A stretch of DNA of 64,000 nt. Source: Phlegmacium glaucopus (Eukaryota; Basidiomycota; Agaricomycetes; Agaricales; Cortinariaceae). The notes beneath the pieces were generated by a model. It had not been told where the DNA came from and searched no databases. It worked only from the letters and a program-made list of their open reading frames with translations. The stretch spans positions 159,950 to 223,949 of the forward strand of contig MU130030.1 of NCBI GenBank assembly GCA_015039465.1. Direction: 5' to 3'. Numbering within the stretch: the first letter of the stretch is position 1; the number at the start of each line of letters is the position of its first letter. Of this stretch, positions 1 to 11,173 are shown piece after piece. Made by a program: the position numbers and the translations under genes.

Positions 1-245
1 CATCTTGGAAACAATTGGAATTATTTAGAAGTCCTTGGAATTCCTTGGAAACATTTGGAATCCTTGGAATCCTTGGAAGTCCTTGGAATTCCAAATAATT
101 CCAATTGTTTCCAAGATGTTTCCAAGGAATTCCAAATGTTTCCAAGTAATTCCAATTGTTTCCAAGATTATTTCCAATTTCATTCTAACTGTTTGCAAGG
201 AATTCCAAATGTTTCCAAGGAATTCCAAGGATTCCAATTGCCAAC
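1..245. repeat. TTGGAA/TTCCAA minisatellite
   Basis: The stretch consists of irregular 8-14 bp units built from TTGGAA and its complement TTCCAA, with further spacing by AATT, TGTT and CCTT. Reading frames here give only low-complexity peptides in all frames, so they are not genes. The same kind of short palindromic unit fills the inner part of the hAT-type elements elsewhere in the window, so this may be the inside of such an element cut by the window edge. Confidence 0.8.
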
Positions 246-321
246 TTCCTAATCAAGTAATTAATCACCTGACTTGTAGCATATGACAAATAAAAGAATA
301 CCAATAAGGAGGATTGAACCA

Positions 322-1328
322 CATCAGGAAAAATGACTTCTGCCTTAGGCTGTCCTGAAATGTCCTGGGGTGCCCCAGGCAGCTCAGGGCACTCAGGTCA
401 AGAGGGTCGCCCTGGGGTGCAAGTTACCTATGTATGAAAAGTCTTAGGCTGTCCTGGGGCAACCTGAGGCAACCTGAGGGCAACCTGAGGCAACCTGAGA
501 GCAACCTGAGGCAACCTGAGAGCGTCCTGAGGCAACCTGAGAGTGTTCTGAGGCAACCTGAGAGCATCCTGAGGCAGCCTTAGTCCCTTTGGATCTGATG
601 CTAGAAAACATATATAAACCAGATATTTGAGTGGCCTCACACAACAGAATAATAATAATAATAATAAAATTATATTCAATTATTCTAAACATCATATATA
701 CTAGTAATAAAATAATAATAAAATAGTGATACATAAATATACTAGTATAATACTGGGGAAGTAGGAAATAAGAAAACAAAATTGTGGGTGGTTTATATAT
801 CTTTTGGATGGCGCACAGACCATTGGTCACATGATCACAGATAAGCATGATTTCAAGCATATGGTGCTGGGTCAGGGTAGATTACATAAATTCCAAAAAA
901 GGAAATTTTTTTAAAGATGGTAGAGAATTGTTTTAGGACCCTGAATATGTTTAAATTATATTAATAGCAGCTCTCCTTATTGAGAAAACTTCAAAATACT
1001 TTCCTGGACACGGTGGTTAAAGATTTTCTAGCAAAATTCATAAATTCTAAGGGACTCCCAGGGCCTCCTGATGTGATTTAATCCAGATGGTCAATGCACC
1101 AGGATACACTAAAGGTGTCCTGAGAAAATGGGTGACACTCAAAGCTTTATCTATGCTGTCCTAGGTTGTCCTGAGGTGTCCTTGGATAAGTGTGTAACAC
1201 TCAACTTTTACCTGTGCTGCTCTAGGATGTCCTGGGGTGTCCTGGGGTGTCCTGGGATGTCCTGAGTAGTGATGTGATACTAACAAAATACCCAAGGCTA
1301 CCTAGGGCCAAAATCATTTTTCCTGATG
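322..1328. mobile_element. Short inverted-repeat element A, copy 1
   Basis: The element begins CATCAGGAAAAATGA and ends with the reverse complement TCATTTTTCCTGATG. A second copy in opposite orientation lies at 11335-12276. Inside are two tandem blocks: GCAACCTGAG-type units around 440-570 and GGGGTGTCCTG-type units around 1205-1265. Flanking dinucleotides are CA on both sides (AA on both sides of copy 2), suggesting a very short target duplication. No coding capacity is visible, so it is non-autonomous and its superfamily is undetermined. Confidence 0.8.
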
Positions 1329-1428
1329 CAAAGACCTTGAGAAAGGTCATGTGACATAATTCCCACACTGCATCAGTGATCTATGAACTGCACCATCATT
1401 GCTTGTATATATATAAAAACTAATGGTT

Positions 1429-2050
1429 ATATATACCCTTCCCACCTGACTAAATAATATATTCTGGCACTTGCTGAAGGGCTACTACCATGTATTATAT
1501 ACCAAAATGTTCATAACAATGAGGGGAATCCATTGGTAATAAGCCTGTGATGTGATACACACTTTTATATGCAGTTATACGTGAAATACTGCAGAATATA
1601 CAGTAAAATCATGCACTCTATGCTTATAAATGAGCTGAACATGATGCACCTTATACCAATAGAATCATGCTAATAACAGCCTTCAGAATATATATAAATC
1701 ACGTGCATGTGCCATGTCTGGTGCATGTTCTTACACATTTTATATGTTTTAAAATTGGAAAAGGGCTTATATTCCCACGCTAATAGTATGGTTAGATTCC
1801 CTAGCAGTGTAGCTTTCTATCAGTATAAGGTGCATCATGTTTGGCTCATTGATAAGCATAGAGCGCATTATTTTACTGTATATTCTGCAGTATTTTGCGT
1901 ATAACTGCATATAAAAGTGCGTATCACATCACAAGCATATTACCAATGGATTCCCCTCATTGTTATGAACATTTTGGTATATAATACATGGTAGTAGCCC
2001 TTCAACAAGTGCCAGAATATATTATTTAGTCAGGTGGGAGGGGTATATAT
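1429..2050. mobile_element. Foldback element with ~230-bp inverted arms
   Basis: The left arm (about 1429-1660, beginning TATATATACCC) and right arm (about 1823-2050, ending GGGTATATA) are imperfect inverted repeats covering nearly the whole element, with a loop of about 160 bp. Both ends lie in TA-rich sequence, so a TA-type target site is possible. No open reading frame of note is present. The right end abuts a Gypsy LTR. Confidence 0.7.
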
Positions 2051-2282
2051 TGTTAAGTTTAAATAAAGGAGTCATGTCGGGGTTACTCTGGAACGGATGG
2101 AACAGAACCGGAACAAACAACAGAAAGGACTTTGGCCTCAGTGTATGTGCTGTGCCGCCCAGCTCCTGTAGTGTCCTGATTTCAGAACTGGAAGAGAAAG
2201 GAATAAGATGGAAGACCTCAGTGACTTAGAGGACAAACAAGAGGAGGAAACTAAGTTGATATTTGAACTGAGGAAAACATAC

Positions 2283-4081
2283 TGTTACATTCCGTCATAC
2301 GTTGATACACTGTCAGTACGCTAGGTGCTGTACTAACTGAGGTGTGATGCGGCTCGGGGCTTCGGTGGCCTAAACACTGAGTCAAGTATATGCAGAAAGG
2401 TTCCAACTAAGGTAGGGCGATGAGATATGAGACGAGCGAAACGAGGAGCAATGTAATGACGAAAGGGCGACGAAGGAACGAAGTGGCGACGCAGTGACGA
2501 AGGGGAGATGCAGTGACGAAGGGGAGACGCAGTGACGAAGGGGAGACGCAGTGACGAAGGGGCGACGCAGTGACGAAGGGGCGACGCAGTGACGAAGGGG
2601 AGACGCAGTGACAAAGGGGGGGCGACGCAGTGACGAAGTATAGTCGCTGTATGGGCGACTCGCAGTAAAACGCAATGAAACGAAGGCGAACGACGAGAGA
2701 GACGATGACAAGACTTAATTCTATACTCTGGGGAGAGAGGCGAATACTTTCTTATTGTTTTTGTAACTAAATTACAGGAGGTTTTTATAGTAGGTAGAGG
2801 AGATCACATGGCTAAGTTGCACATGTGTATCTATAAAACAAATCAAAACGATGAAACAGGAGTCCAAGAGGGACTAGGCAAAATGGGGAGACAAAACATC
2901 AGGGATAGTGGGCGATAAATGAAAGAGGACCGGTCATCGCTCCGAGGACCGGCAGGAGACATGTGGTATAGGGAGGCGATCAAGGAGCGATGGCAAACGT
3001 ATCAAAAATAAAGAAAACAACGCGTTTGAGGTAACCGAAGAGAGATAAAAGAATATAAATGATCAGCGACCCAAAATGCCCAATGGTGTTAAGGAACTTC
3101 CCGATCTGGTGATTGTCGCTGGATAGGAGCGACTGGTAGGGTAGCTACGACGATTTGACACCAAACGATTCGGTGTAGCGTAAGGGGACGTCGGTCTGGG
3201 CAGTGGACATGCCTACGACTCTTAGACGAGTGAGCATTACCAAATATGGAAAAAGCATGACTATACACGTGACCGCTGGTGAAAGGGAGCGAAAGGGAGG
3301 CAGGACGCCTAATGTCGTCCGGGTACTGCCGGAGAAGGGGGCGATCGTACGAGCGAAATATAGCCAAGGCATTTAGGAAGCTTCTGGGACAGTAGAGGCG
3401 ACGACCGAATAGCCAGAGACTTATCTATGCAATAAAACAGCAAATAGTCGGTGTAAGAGGCGACGTAGAGCGACGTCGCTGCCAAAAATGCGAAAAACGA
3501 AGGCAGGGAACCAGCATGTTCATCAACGTTACTCCGGTCCAGCTCCATCGGAGTTGTCTCCGGTAGTCCGTACTCCGTACAGTCACTTCCCTCACATCCC
3601 GAACTACTCCTTCTATGTTCAACCCCAAGACTTCTCCATGTCATTCCGGTTCCTCCGTCTATACTCCGCACCCATTACCACTTCTTTGCCACTACCACTA
3701 TTTCTTTATCATCACGTTCCCACTATCAGTCAGCACACCAGCCATGGATTATTCACCCCAAGAATGCAGGACCTTTCGGGAGCAGAACGCATCACATTAT
3801 ATTTATACTTTATATTTCAGTTGCAATTCCTTTTATTATTTAAGTACTCGAACTTGTATGTTTTCCCTCAGTTCGAATATCAACATAATTTCTCCTCCTA
3901 GTCTTCCTCTAAGTTACTGCAACTTCCGGTTCCACTCCATTCCATTCTTACTCCAAAATTAGGACACGAAGGTTTAGGGTAGCACAGCACATACACTGAG
4001 GCTATAGTCCTTTCCTGTTCCATGGTTCCGTTCCGGTCAAACTCCATCCGATACTCCGGAATAGAGTTCTCGAACTTAACA
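2283..4081 (-). mobile_element. G1 solo LTR (inverted) inside a G1 LTR
   Basis: On the plus strand this copy runs TGTTACATTCC to CGAACTTAACA, the reverse complement of the host LTR. It is flanked by the 5-bp target duplication CATAC (2278-2282 and 4082-4086), so it is a true insertion. It is itself split by the 1.2-kb element at 2303-3525. Confidence 0.9.
2303..3525. mobile_element. 1.2-kb LTR-like element with TGAT...ATCA ends
   Basis: The inserted segment begins TGATACAC and ends GTTCATCA and is flanked by ACGT on both sides (2299-2302 and 3526-3529). Removing it restores the G1 LTR sequence ACGTTACTCC. The ends fit a solo LTR of an unrelated retroelement, although 4-bp duplications are less usual. 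A minisatellite of about 18 bp (units like GACGCAGTGACGAAGGGG) occupies about 2455-2640. Base composition is more GC-rich than the surroundings. The minus-strand reading frames here are low complexity. Confidence 0.65.
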
Positions 4082-4558
4082 CATACAAGTTTTGAGTACT
4101 TAAATAAACAAAGGAATAGCAACCAAAATATAAAAGATAAATATAAAGTGCTGTGCTCTGCTCCTGGAAGGTCCTGCATTCTTGGGTGAATAATCCATAG
4201 TGGGTGTGATGACTGATAGTGGGAAAGTGATGACAAAGAAATAGTGGTAGTGTCAAAGATGTGGTAATGAGTTTGGAGTATCGTCGGAAGATATGGAGAA
4301 GTCTTGGAGTTGGACATAGGAGGAGTGGATCCGGAGACAAGGGAAAGTACTGGAATGGAGTATGGACTACTGGAGACAACTCCGATGGAGCTGGACCAGA
4401 GTAATGTATAACAGAATGTAACAGTACCTCCCTGTCAAGGCCGAGACCCTTGAGGCCACGTGGTGGTCCATGTGAGGTTGACATGGTATAAAGTCCATCG
4501 GAAACTTGCTTGGACTCTTCACTTCAAATAACTACCCCTCCACTACATCCTCTAACAA

Positions 4559-5307
4559 ATGGCTTCAAACAACAATGCTGGATCCTCCTGTCCCCCAGCT
4601 TCTAACTTGGTGAAGTTGGAAGAAGTGCAGGCATGAATGTGGAAACAGCAGGAGGAGGAGGACAAGCATATGGAGGTGGAGATGGAGGCAGCATGGAAGG
4701 AGGAGGAAGAGGAGGAGAAACAGAGAGTGCAAGTGGAGAGGAAGAGGGTGGAGGTGGAGAGGAAGAGTAGAGAGGAGCAGCAGCGGGCTTGGCAGGTGGA
4801 GGAGCAGAGGAGGAAGGAAGCGGAGGTAATTGACTTAGATGAAGAAGAGGGAGAAGAAGAACATGAAGACAACAGAATGGAATCGGGGCCCAGTGTCCCA
4901 AAAAAAAGAAAACTAAATGAAAAAGTAAGTGAATTCTGGTAAAAAAAGAAAATGTAATGCTAAATGATTCATAGGAACAAGTAACTCTGACCATGGAGGA
5001 AAACCGGCTGGCCTGCACCCAATGTATGGGTGTGGGTACTATGTGCCACAGAAAGATGCATGGGCCTGGGTGCTGGAGGTGCTACCAGCTGAAGAAGGGC
5101 TGTAGCCTAGTTGGAGGGAAAAAGAGGATGGTGGCAGTGGAAATGCTGGCTGAAAGGGTTGGAGGAAAAGGAAAAGCAAAGGAGGTCATGGAGATTGAAA
5201 CAGATGGAATGGAGAGGTTGGCGGACAGGTTGGAGATGATAGGAGGGTGGTTGAAGAAGTTGGCGGAGACTCAGGAGAGGATAAGTTGGCGATGGAGGTG
5301 CAGATGA
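4559..5307 (+). pseudogene. Coiled-coil, cysteine-cluster ORF linked to G1 LTRs (broken)
   Basis: Translation from the ATG at 4559 gives a short leader, an in-frame TGA at 4634, then a Glu/Lys/Arg-rich coiled-coil stretch. An intron (4925-4974, GTAAGT...CATAG) joins it to an exon carrying a cysteine cluster of the pattern CTQC-x6-C-x7-CWRC-x6-C. The segment ending ETQERI matches the plus-strand ORF at 23608, but here a one-base frameshift follows. Both ORFs lie just downstream of a G1 LTR in the same orientation, so this is probably a retroelement-carried ORF. Whether it is gag-like, DNA-binding or captured from the host cannot be told. Confidence 0.55.
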
Positions 5308-5579
5308 GCAGGGAGTTGGAGCAGGTAGGTAAGCTACATTGTTATGTGTAACATGGTGTAGCGAAGACATACATTGTATTGACTAAGTTGGGCCCGCTGG
5401 AGGCCAGTGAAGCACCTAAATATAGGATACATACATTGTATTGACTAACTTGAGGCCAGTGGGCCTGCTGGAGGGCCTATAATATATTAATATTAGCAGG
5501 CAGCTGCCTGATGTGCACCTGCAGCCCATATTCAGCTACAAATGTACCCTGCAGCAACCAAAAACTGCCTAAATGGGTA

Positions 5580-6130
5580 GATAAATATATAACTAATGCA
5601 ATTCTCAATGGTTTTGCATCAAAAAAAATTGCCTTGTACTCATAGAATTTAGGGCTACACAGGATGTAAAGAATGGCCATGGTTGAGCCATGAAGGCCAT
5701 GGGTAAAATTAAAAAAATTTGGCCTCAAGAGTAAACCAATAGCCAATTAACCCAAATGTTAATCATTTTTCATGAGGAAAAGTGCGTTGGACTTGTAGGA
5801 GTTAAGGATACAAAGGATGTAAACGACGGCCACGGTTGAGCAATGAAGGCCGCGGGTAAAATTCAAATTTTTCGGCCTAAAAGAGAGAATTAATAGCTAA
5901 TTACCCCAAATGTTAACCATTTCTCATGAGGAAAAGTGCATCAGACTTGTAGGATTTAAGGCTACACAATATATAACAATGGCCGCAGTTGAGCAAAGAA
6001 GGCCATGGGTAAATTAGAAAATTTTGGCCTAAAAGATGGAATTAATATCTAATTAATGCAATTTTCAATGGTTTTCATCAATAAAATTGAATCAGACTCA
6101 TAGGATTTATGGCTACACAGGATGTAAACA
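5580..6130 (+). repeat. ~155-bp tandem repeat, about 3.5 units
   Basis: Units recur with matching landmarks: GGCCATGGTTGAGC near 5672, GGCCACGGTTGAGC near 5828 and GGCCGCAGTTGAGC near 5981. Each is followed by a GGCCTAAAAGA-type segment and a CTCATGAGGAAAAGTGC segment. Divergence is noticeable, so the array is old. Just upstream (5366-5480) is a separate partial duplication around TACATTGTATTGACTAA. Confidence 0.75.
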
Positions 6131-6344
6131 ATGGCTGCTATCGCGCACCAATACTGGTGGGTAGTTGTGACAGTGGTGGGCGGCGAGTGATTGTGATGGA
6201 CATCAAGGGCTAGAGTTGGTGGTGGGAAAGGGTGGGAAGTGATGGGGGAGGGTGGGAAGCGATGGGTGGAAAGCGCCCATATTTGGGTATGCGCATGGGC
6301 CATGTGTCAGCAACAGAATATCGGAATTACTTTTTCTACAAATG

Positions 6345-6440
6345 TAAATGGTACCATGGCTTAGTGGGCTGGAGCACTGGATTTGTTGATGATAAGGTCC
6401 CTGGTTCAATTCATGCTGGTCTCACTTATATTTTTTCAAA
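6345..6440 (+). mobile_element. tRNA-derived SINE-like sequence
   Basis: A polymerase III type A box (TGGCTTAGTGG, 6357-6367) and B box (GGTTCAATTCA, 6403-6413) lie at tRNA-like spacing. A T-rich stretch follows. The tRNA stem pairing is not preserved well enough to call a functional tRNA. A second A/B-box pair with different sequence is at 31626-32249, supporting a SINE family or families. Confidence 0.6.
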
Positions 6441-6465
6441 GACACTACAAATTATATTAATGGTT

Positions 6466-6840
6466 GTTCCATATGGAATAGAGATGGAATCCATAGGGAA
6501 TAGAGATGGAAATAGTGGAATCCATATGGAATAGAGATGGAAATAGTGGAATCCATATGGAATATACATGGAATCTGTGGCTTTATTCCACCTGGAATCC
6601 ATGTGGAATCCATGTGGACATTCCATCATTCCATATGGAATTTGGCTGTTCCCTTGTCATTCCACATGGAATCCATACAGATTCCATATGGAATGAAGAG
6701 CCTAAAATGGGTGGGATCTGAGCCAAAACATATTCCATATGGAATGATGGAATCCATGTGGAATCCATGTGGAATTGGGTGGATTCCAGGTGGATTCCAG
6801 GTGGATTCCATGTGGAATAAGGGGGGAGAGTAAAGACCTC
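6466..6840. mobile_element. hAT-type element fragment with TTCCATATGGAAT array
   Basis: The right end is the family terminus GAGAGTAAAGACCTC (ends 6840). It is preceded by a dense array of palindromic units built on TTCCATATGGAAT and ATTCCATGTGGAAT. The usual left terminus CAGTACTTTACCC is not found upstream, so the left end is lost or too decayed. It sits in the Copia integrase coding region; TATGAAAG follows at 6841-6848 but has no partner on the left. Confidence 0.7.
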
Positions 6841-9258
6841 TATGAAAGCTTCATCCTGTTTGTACAATCAGAATGTTTTGCTCTTTTTCTCTTGGAAATA
6901 GAGCTTCGTCTCATGAGTTGCATCATCTATATGAGCTGCCATGTAGTAATGGCTATTTAGACTCTTTACTGATGCTAGTCCCCTGCTAAGTTCAAGAACT
7001 CTATTCCAGAGTATCGGACGGAGTTTGACCGGAACGGAACCATGGAACAGGAAAGGACTATAGCCTCAGTGTATGTGCTGTGCTACCCTAAACCTTCGTG
7101 TCCTAATTTTGGAGTAAGAACGGAATGGAGTGGAACCAGAAGTTGCAGTAACTTAGAGGAAGACTAGGAGGAGGAAACTTTGTTGATATTCGAACTAAGG
7201 GAAAACATACAAGTTTGAGTACTTAAATAATAAAAGGAATTGCAACCGAAATATAAAGTATAAATATAAAGTGCTGTGTTCTGCTCCCGAAGGGTCCTGC
7301 ATTCTTGGGGTGAATAATCCATGGCTGGTGTGCTGACTGATAGTGGGAATGTGATAACAAAGAAATAGTGGTAGTGGCAAAGAAGTGGTAATGGGTGCGG
7401 AGCATAGACGGAGGGACCGGAATGACACAGAGAAGATGTTGGGGTTGAACGTAGGAGGAGTAGTTTGGGATGTGAGGGGGAGCACTGTACAGAGTACGGA
7501 CTACTGGAGACAACTCCGATGGAGCTGGACCAGAGTAACGTATGACGGAATGTAACATCCCCATAGATCCCAATGGACACAATCACTGTATTTTGCAGCC
7601 CTAGTTTCTGATTCCTTCAGAAAAGGAAGTCTATTGGACTTGGCCTTTGCACATGCTTCGCAAAATTTGACCTTCAAATTGTTATCAAGGTTGATACCAG
7701 TAATGAATCCCTTCAAAATTGCATGCTTGATAGCATCTACTGATATGTGTCTGAGTTTTCGATGAGCTTCATTTATGCTCATTTTTTGAGAAGCTATGTT
7801 TGCATGATGTGTGTTTTTGGATGGGTCTGGAGCAGGGATAGGATATAAATCATTCACCCAAGGTATAGTTGCAATGGTACATCCATCCCACTGTTTAATT
7901 GTGCACATACCCTTATGGAACGTCACTAGACATCCAGCCCTTTCCAACCTGCTGATGGATATAAGAGTAAAGGCTAGATCCAGTGTGTGAATTGCATCCT
8001 TAAAGGTTGTTTTGGTCCATGTTGACCCATTTGGGGGTTCTAGGAGTGTATCTCCCATTCCAATAGCTTTAACCCTTTGTCCGTCTGCTGTAGTAATTTC
8101 ATGATCAATAGGACAATAATTGGTAAACTTGGAATGATCCAGAGAGTAATCACTACTGGCTCCACTGTTGATGCATCTGCCCAATTTGGATTTTGGGACT
8201 GGCAACGCATTTGCAACATCGACATAGTCAGATGTACAGGTAAAGGCAAATAGTTTATTGTCTTCCTCATTGACTGCAATTGTTGCTGATTCAACCTTTT
8301 TAGACTTCTTTTGTCTCGGCCCTTGACCCTCTTTACCACCTCCTTTGGACCAACAATCTGGATCCTTATGCCCTTTCTTTCTGCAGTTTCCATATGCATC
8401 ATCAGATTTGGTTTTACTTTGCTTTTTGAACCTTTTCTTGTTGGTGTTTCTAGATTTTCCACCCCTTTTTCCATGGGCAGCAAGCGTGGACTCAGTGTTT
8501 TTGCCATGTTTGTCATTGATCAAACAATACTGAGCCTCCTTGATGATGAAGGCAATTAGGTCATCTGTTTTCATATGTTGTGACTGGCCTCCTGAGAGAC
8601 TGCTGGCTCATTCAGCTGGCATAATGGTTTGGAGAGTAGGCCAGTAAGTTTCAGGTAATGATGACATGACAATGATATTAAATTGTGTGTCAGATAATGC
8701 CAATCCCATTTTCAGGAGATTATCACATTGTTGCATCATCAGCTCAAAATGTTGCTTGAGTTCTGCAAGATGAATCTTTGGGTCTTCATTCTCTGCCAGT
8801 CTCATACTCGAGAGCTGGTCTTCTGTGTCAAGGAGGTACAGTGTACTTTTCATCGTCACATCAGCTTTAACAACCTTCCACATGTCTTCAGCTGATGTTA
8901 AATTCTTTATTTTAGATCTGAGACATGTCAAAGTTGTTGAGAGATTAATATGTTGTGCCAGGTATTCTCGCTTCTCAAATTCAATGATTCTGATTTCTTT
9001 GGTTTCTATTTGCTCCTCTGTAGCTGGCATCTTCCTATCTGATAGAACTAGGACTTCATCAACAACAGAAAACAGTTTAGGCATGGTGGTGGTACCTTCT
9101 ACATGTCTCCACAGTCCCTTAGAACCCATGGCCTTTTGAATTTGAGGCTCATAGTCAGCCCAGTTGCTTCCATCGTCACAGAGCTTGGGAATGGCTAGGG
9201 TCATGGTATCTGTACTGGAGTTCATCCAGAGATTAGACAGTTTGTCTTCAGGGCCCAT
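6841..9258 (-). pseudogene. Copia C1 gag-protease-integrase (broken)
   Basis: The minus strand starts with ATG at 9258, immediately inside the LTR. Gag contains IPKLCDDGSNWADYE and a UBN2-type gag body to about 8608, where it stops. A second frame (8574-7563) contains a zinc knuckle (CRKKGHKDPDC), a protease-like region where the usual DSGAS motif reads NSGASS, and a GAG pre-integrase domain (HRKLRHISVDAI, FCEACAKAKSNRLPF). Integrase continues on the other side of a solo LTR at 6983-6841 and is cut by the hAT fragment. Reverse transcriptase is missing. Stops and insertions make it inactive. Confidence 0.85.
6984..7557 (+). mobile_element. G1 solo LTR in Copia C1 integrase
   Basis: The copy runs from TGCTAAGTTCAAG to GAATGTAACA with the 5-bp target duplication TCCCC at 6979-6983 and 7558-7562. 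Removing it rejoins the Copia integrase reading frame. The first bases differ slightly from the TGTTAAG consensus, so it is a diverged subfamily member. Confidence 0.9.
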
Positions 9259-9262
9259 AACC

Positions 9263-9508
9263 TGTTGCAATATTTTGCAGCTAGAGCAAAGAAATAGTGA
9301 CTAGATATATGTTAGATGAAGTAATTAAGATAATAAATGAATGGACTCATGTCTCAACTTTAAGTTGAGACTTGCTACAGTGAAAATTTGTGACTAATGA
9401 ATGTGACCATTGATGTGACACAAAATAAAAGAAACAATAAGATGTAAGATCTAAGATAATAAAAGATTAAAGAATGAATCAACAAGTTGAAACTTGTATA
9501 CCTCAACA
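9263..9508 (-). mobile_element. Copia C1 5' LTR (246 bp)
   Basis: Read on the minus strand, the LTR goes from TGTTGAGGTATAC to ATATTGCAACA and is directly followed by GGTTATGGGC, in which the gag ATG lies. The same arrangement follows the LTR of Copia C2 at 17114. A relic of the same LTR family surrounds the Mutator-like element at 42895-47981. The partner 3' LTR is not in the window. Confidence 0.75.
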
Positions 9509-10538
9509 ACTCCATGGTTCAATATTAGACTCATGAGCCCATTAGACACCCATGGCAGTTGAATATTACACTCCCTTCAGCTCTTTGGGAATCTTCCGTA
9601 GTTAAATATTCAACCTGTCTGAGCTCATTGGACACCCTCCATCATAGAATATTAACCTCCTATCATCTCATTGGACATCCTCCATAGTTGAATATTAATA
9701 TAACATGAGCTCATTGGGCACACTCTGTGGTTGAATCTTAGACTCAAATGTGCTCATAGGACACCCATTGGAGTTGAATATTACACTCCCATCAGCTCTT
9801 TGGGAATCTTCCATAGTCAAGTATTCAACCAATGTGAGCTCATTGAACACCCTCCATTGTTGAATATTAGGCTCCTATCAGCTCCCTGGACATCCTCCAT
9901 AGTTCGATATTCATCTAGCATGAGTTCATTGGGCACACTCCATGGTTGAATAATCGACTCTCATGAGCTCATTGGACACTCATGGCAGTTGAATATTACA
10001 CTCCCATCCACTCATTGGACACCAACCAGAGTTAAATATTCAAATATTTTGAGCTCATTGGTCACCCTCCATAGTGGAGTATTAGGCTTCCATCAGCTCA
10101 TTGGGCATATTCCATAGTTGAATATTCAATTGGTTTTAGCTCATTAAACACCCTCCATACTTGACTATTAGGCTCTCATGAGCTCCTTGGACACCTTTGG
10201 CAGTTCAGTATTCAATCCCATCTGCTCATCAGACACCCTCTGCAGTTGAATATTAGAAAATCCTGAACATCTTGGACACCATCCGTAGTAGAGTATTTGG
10301 CTTTTATCCACTCATCAGGTATCTTCTGTAGTTAACTATTCAACCAGTGTGAGCTCATTAAACACCCTACATAGTTGAATATTAGGCTCATATGAGCTCA
10401 TTGGCTATCCCTGGCACTTGAATATTCAACTACCATCAGCTCATTGGGCAGCTTCCATAGTTAAATATTCAAATCTCCTGAGCTCATTAGATACCCTCCA
10501 TATTTGAATATTTATCTCCTACTAGCTCCTTGGACACT

Positions 10539-11109
10539 TGTTAATTTAGAGAACTCTGTTCTGGAATATCGGACAGAGTAATGGAACGGAGTCACAGAAA
10601 GGATAAGGACTTAGCCTCAGCTTATGTGCTGTGCTACCCAGCACCTTCGTGTCCTAAATTTCGGAGTAGGAGTGGAACGGAGCGGAACCAGAAGTTGCAA
10701 GGAACTTAGAGGAAGAACAAGAGAGGGAAACTAAGTTGATATTCGAACTGAGGAAAACATAGAAGTTTCAAGTACTTAAATAAACAAAGGAATAGCAACC
10801 AAAACATAAGATATAAATATAATGTGCTGTGTTCTGCTCCCAGAAGGTCCTGCATTCTTGGGTGAATAATCCATAGTGGGTGTGATGACTGATAGTGGGA
10901 AAGTGATGACAAAGAAATAGTGGTAGTGGCAAAGATGTAGTAATGGGTTTGGAGTATAGTCGGAGGAGCCGGAATGACATGGAAAAGTCTCGGAGTTGGA
11001 TGTAGGAAGGGTAGATCCGGAAACAAGGGAAAATACTGGAATGGAGTACAGACTTCTGGAGACAACTCCAACGGAGCTGGACCAGAGTAACGTAAAACAG
11101 AATGTAACA
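10539..11109 (+). mobile_element. G1 solo LTR in the satellite
   Basis: The LTR runs TGTTAATTTAGAG to GAATGTAACA (571 bp). The 5-bp target duplication ACACT is at 10534-10538 and 11110-11114. Confidence 0.92.
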
Positions 11110-11173
11110 ACACTCTCTGGAGTTCAATATTTGACTATCATGAGCTCAATGGACAACCTCTGCATTTCAATAC

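Larger units (their letters stand above)
2051..4423 (+). mobile_element. G1 Gypsy LTR, split by a second inverted G1 LTR
   Basis: The LTR runs from TGTTAAGTTTAAA to GAATGTAACA and belongs to the ~575-bp G1 family seen nine times in this window. It is split at 2283-4081 by another G1 LTR in opposite orientation. Its outer flanks (TATAT on the left, GTACC on the right) do not match as a target duplication. It may therefore be the 5' LTR of a truncated element whose body is the pseudogene at 4559-5307 rather than a solo LTR. Confidence 0.8.

Noticed and set aside
311..320. A minus-strand B box (GGATTGAACC) suggesting another SINE
   Set aside because: No convincing A box at the right distance, even after removing element A.
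3488..3962. Apparent proteins repeated many times (for example near 3488, 7164, 10706, 27572, 37287, 38339)
   Set aside because: They are accidental frames inside G1 LTRs, kept similar only because the LTRs are similar.
6357..6413. A functional tRNA gene
   Set aside because: A and B boxes are present but the stems do not pair as a cloverleaf; a SINE is more likely.
9509..10533. A CRISPR-like array in the ~60-bp repeats
   Set aside because: Units are degenerate, have no unique spacers and the genome is eukaryotic; it is a satellite.
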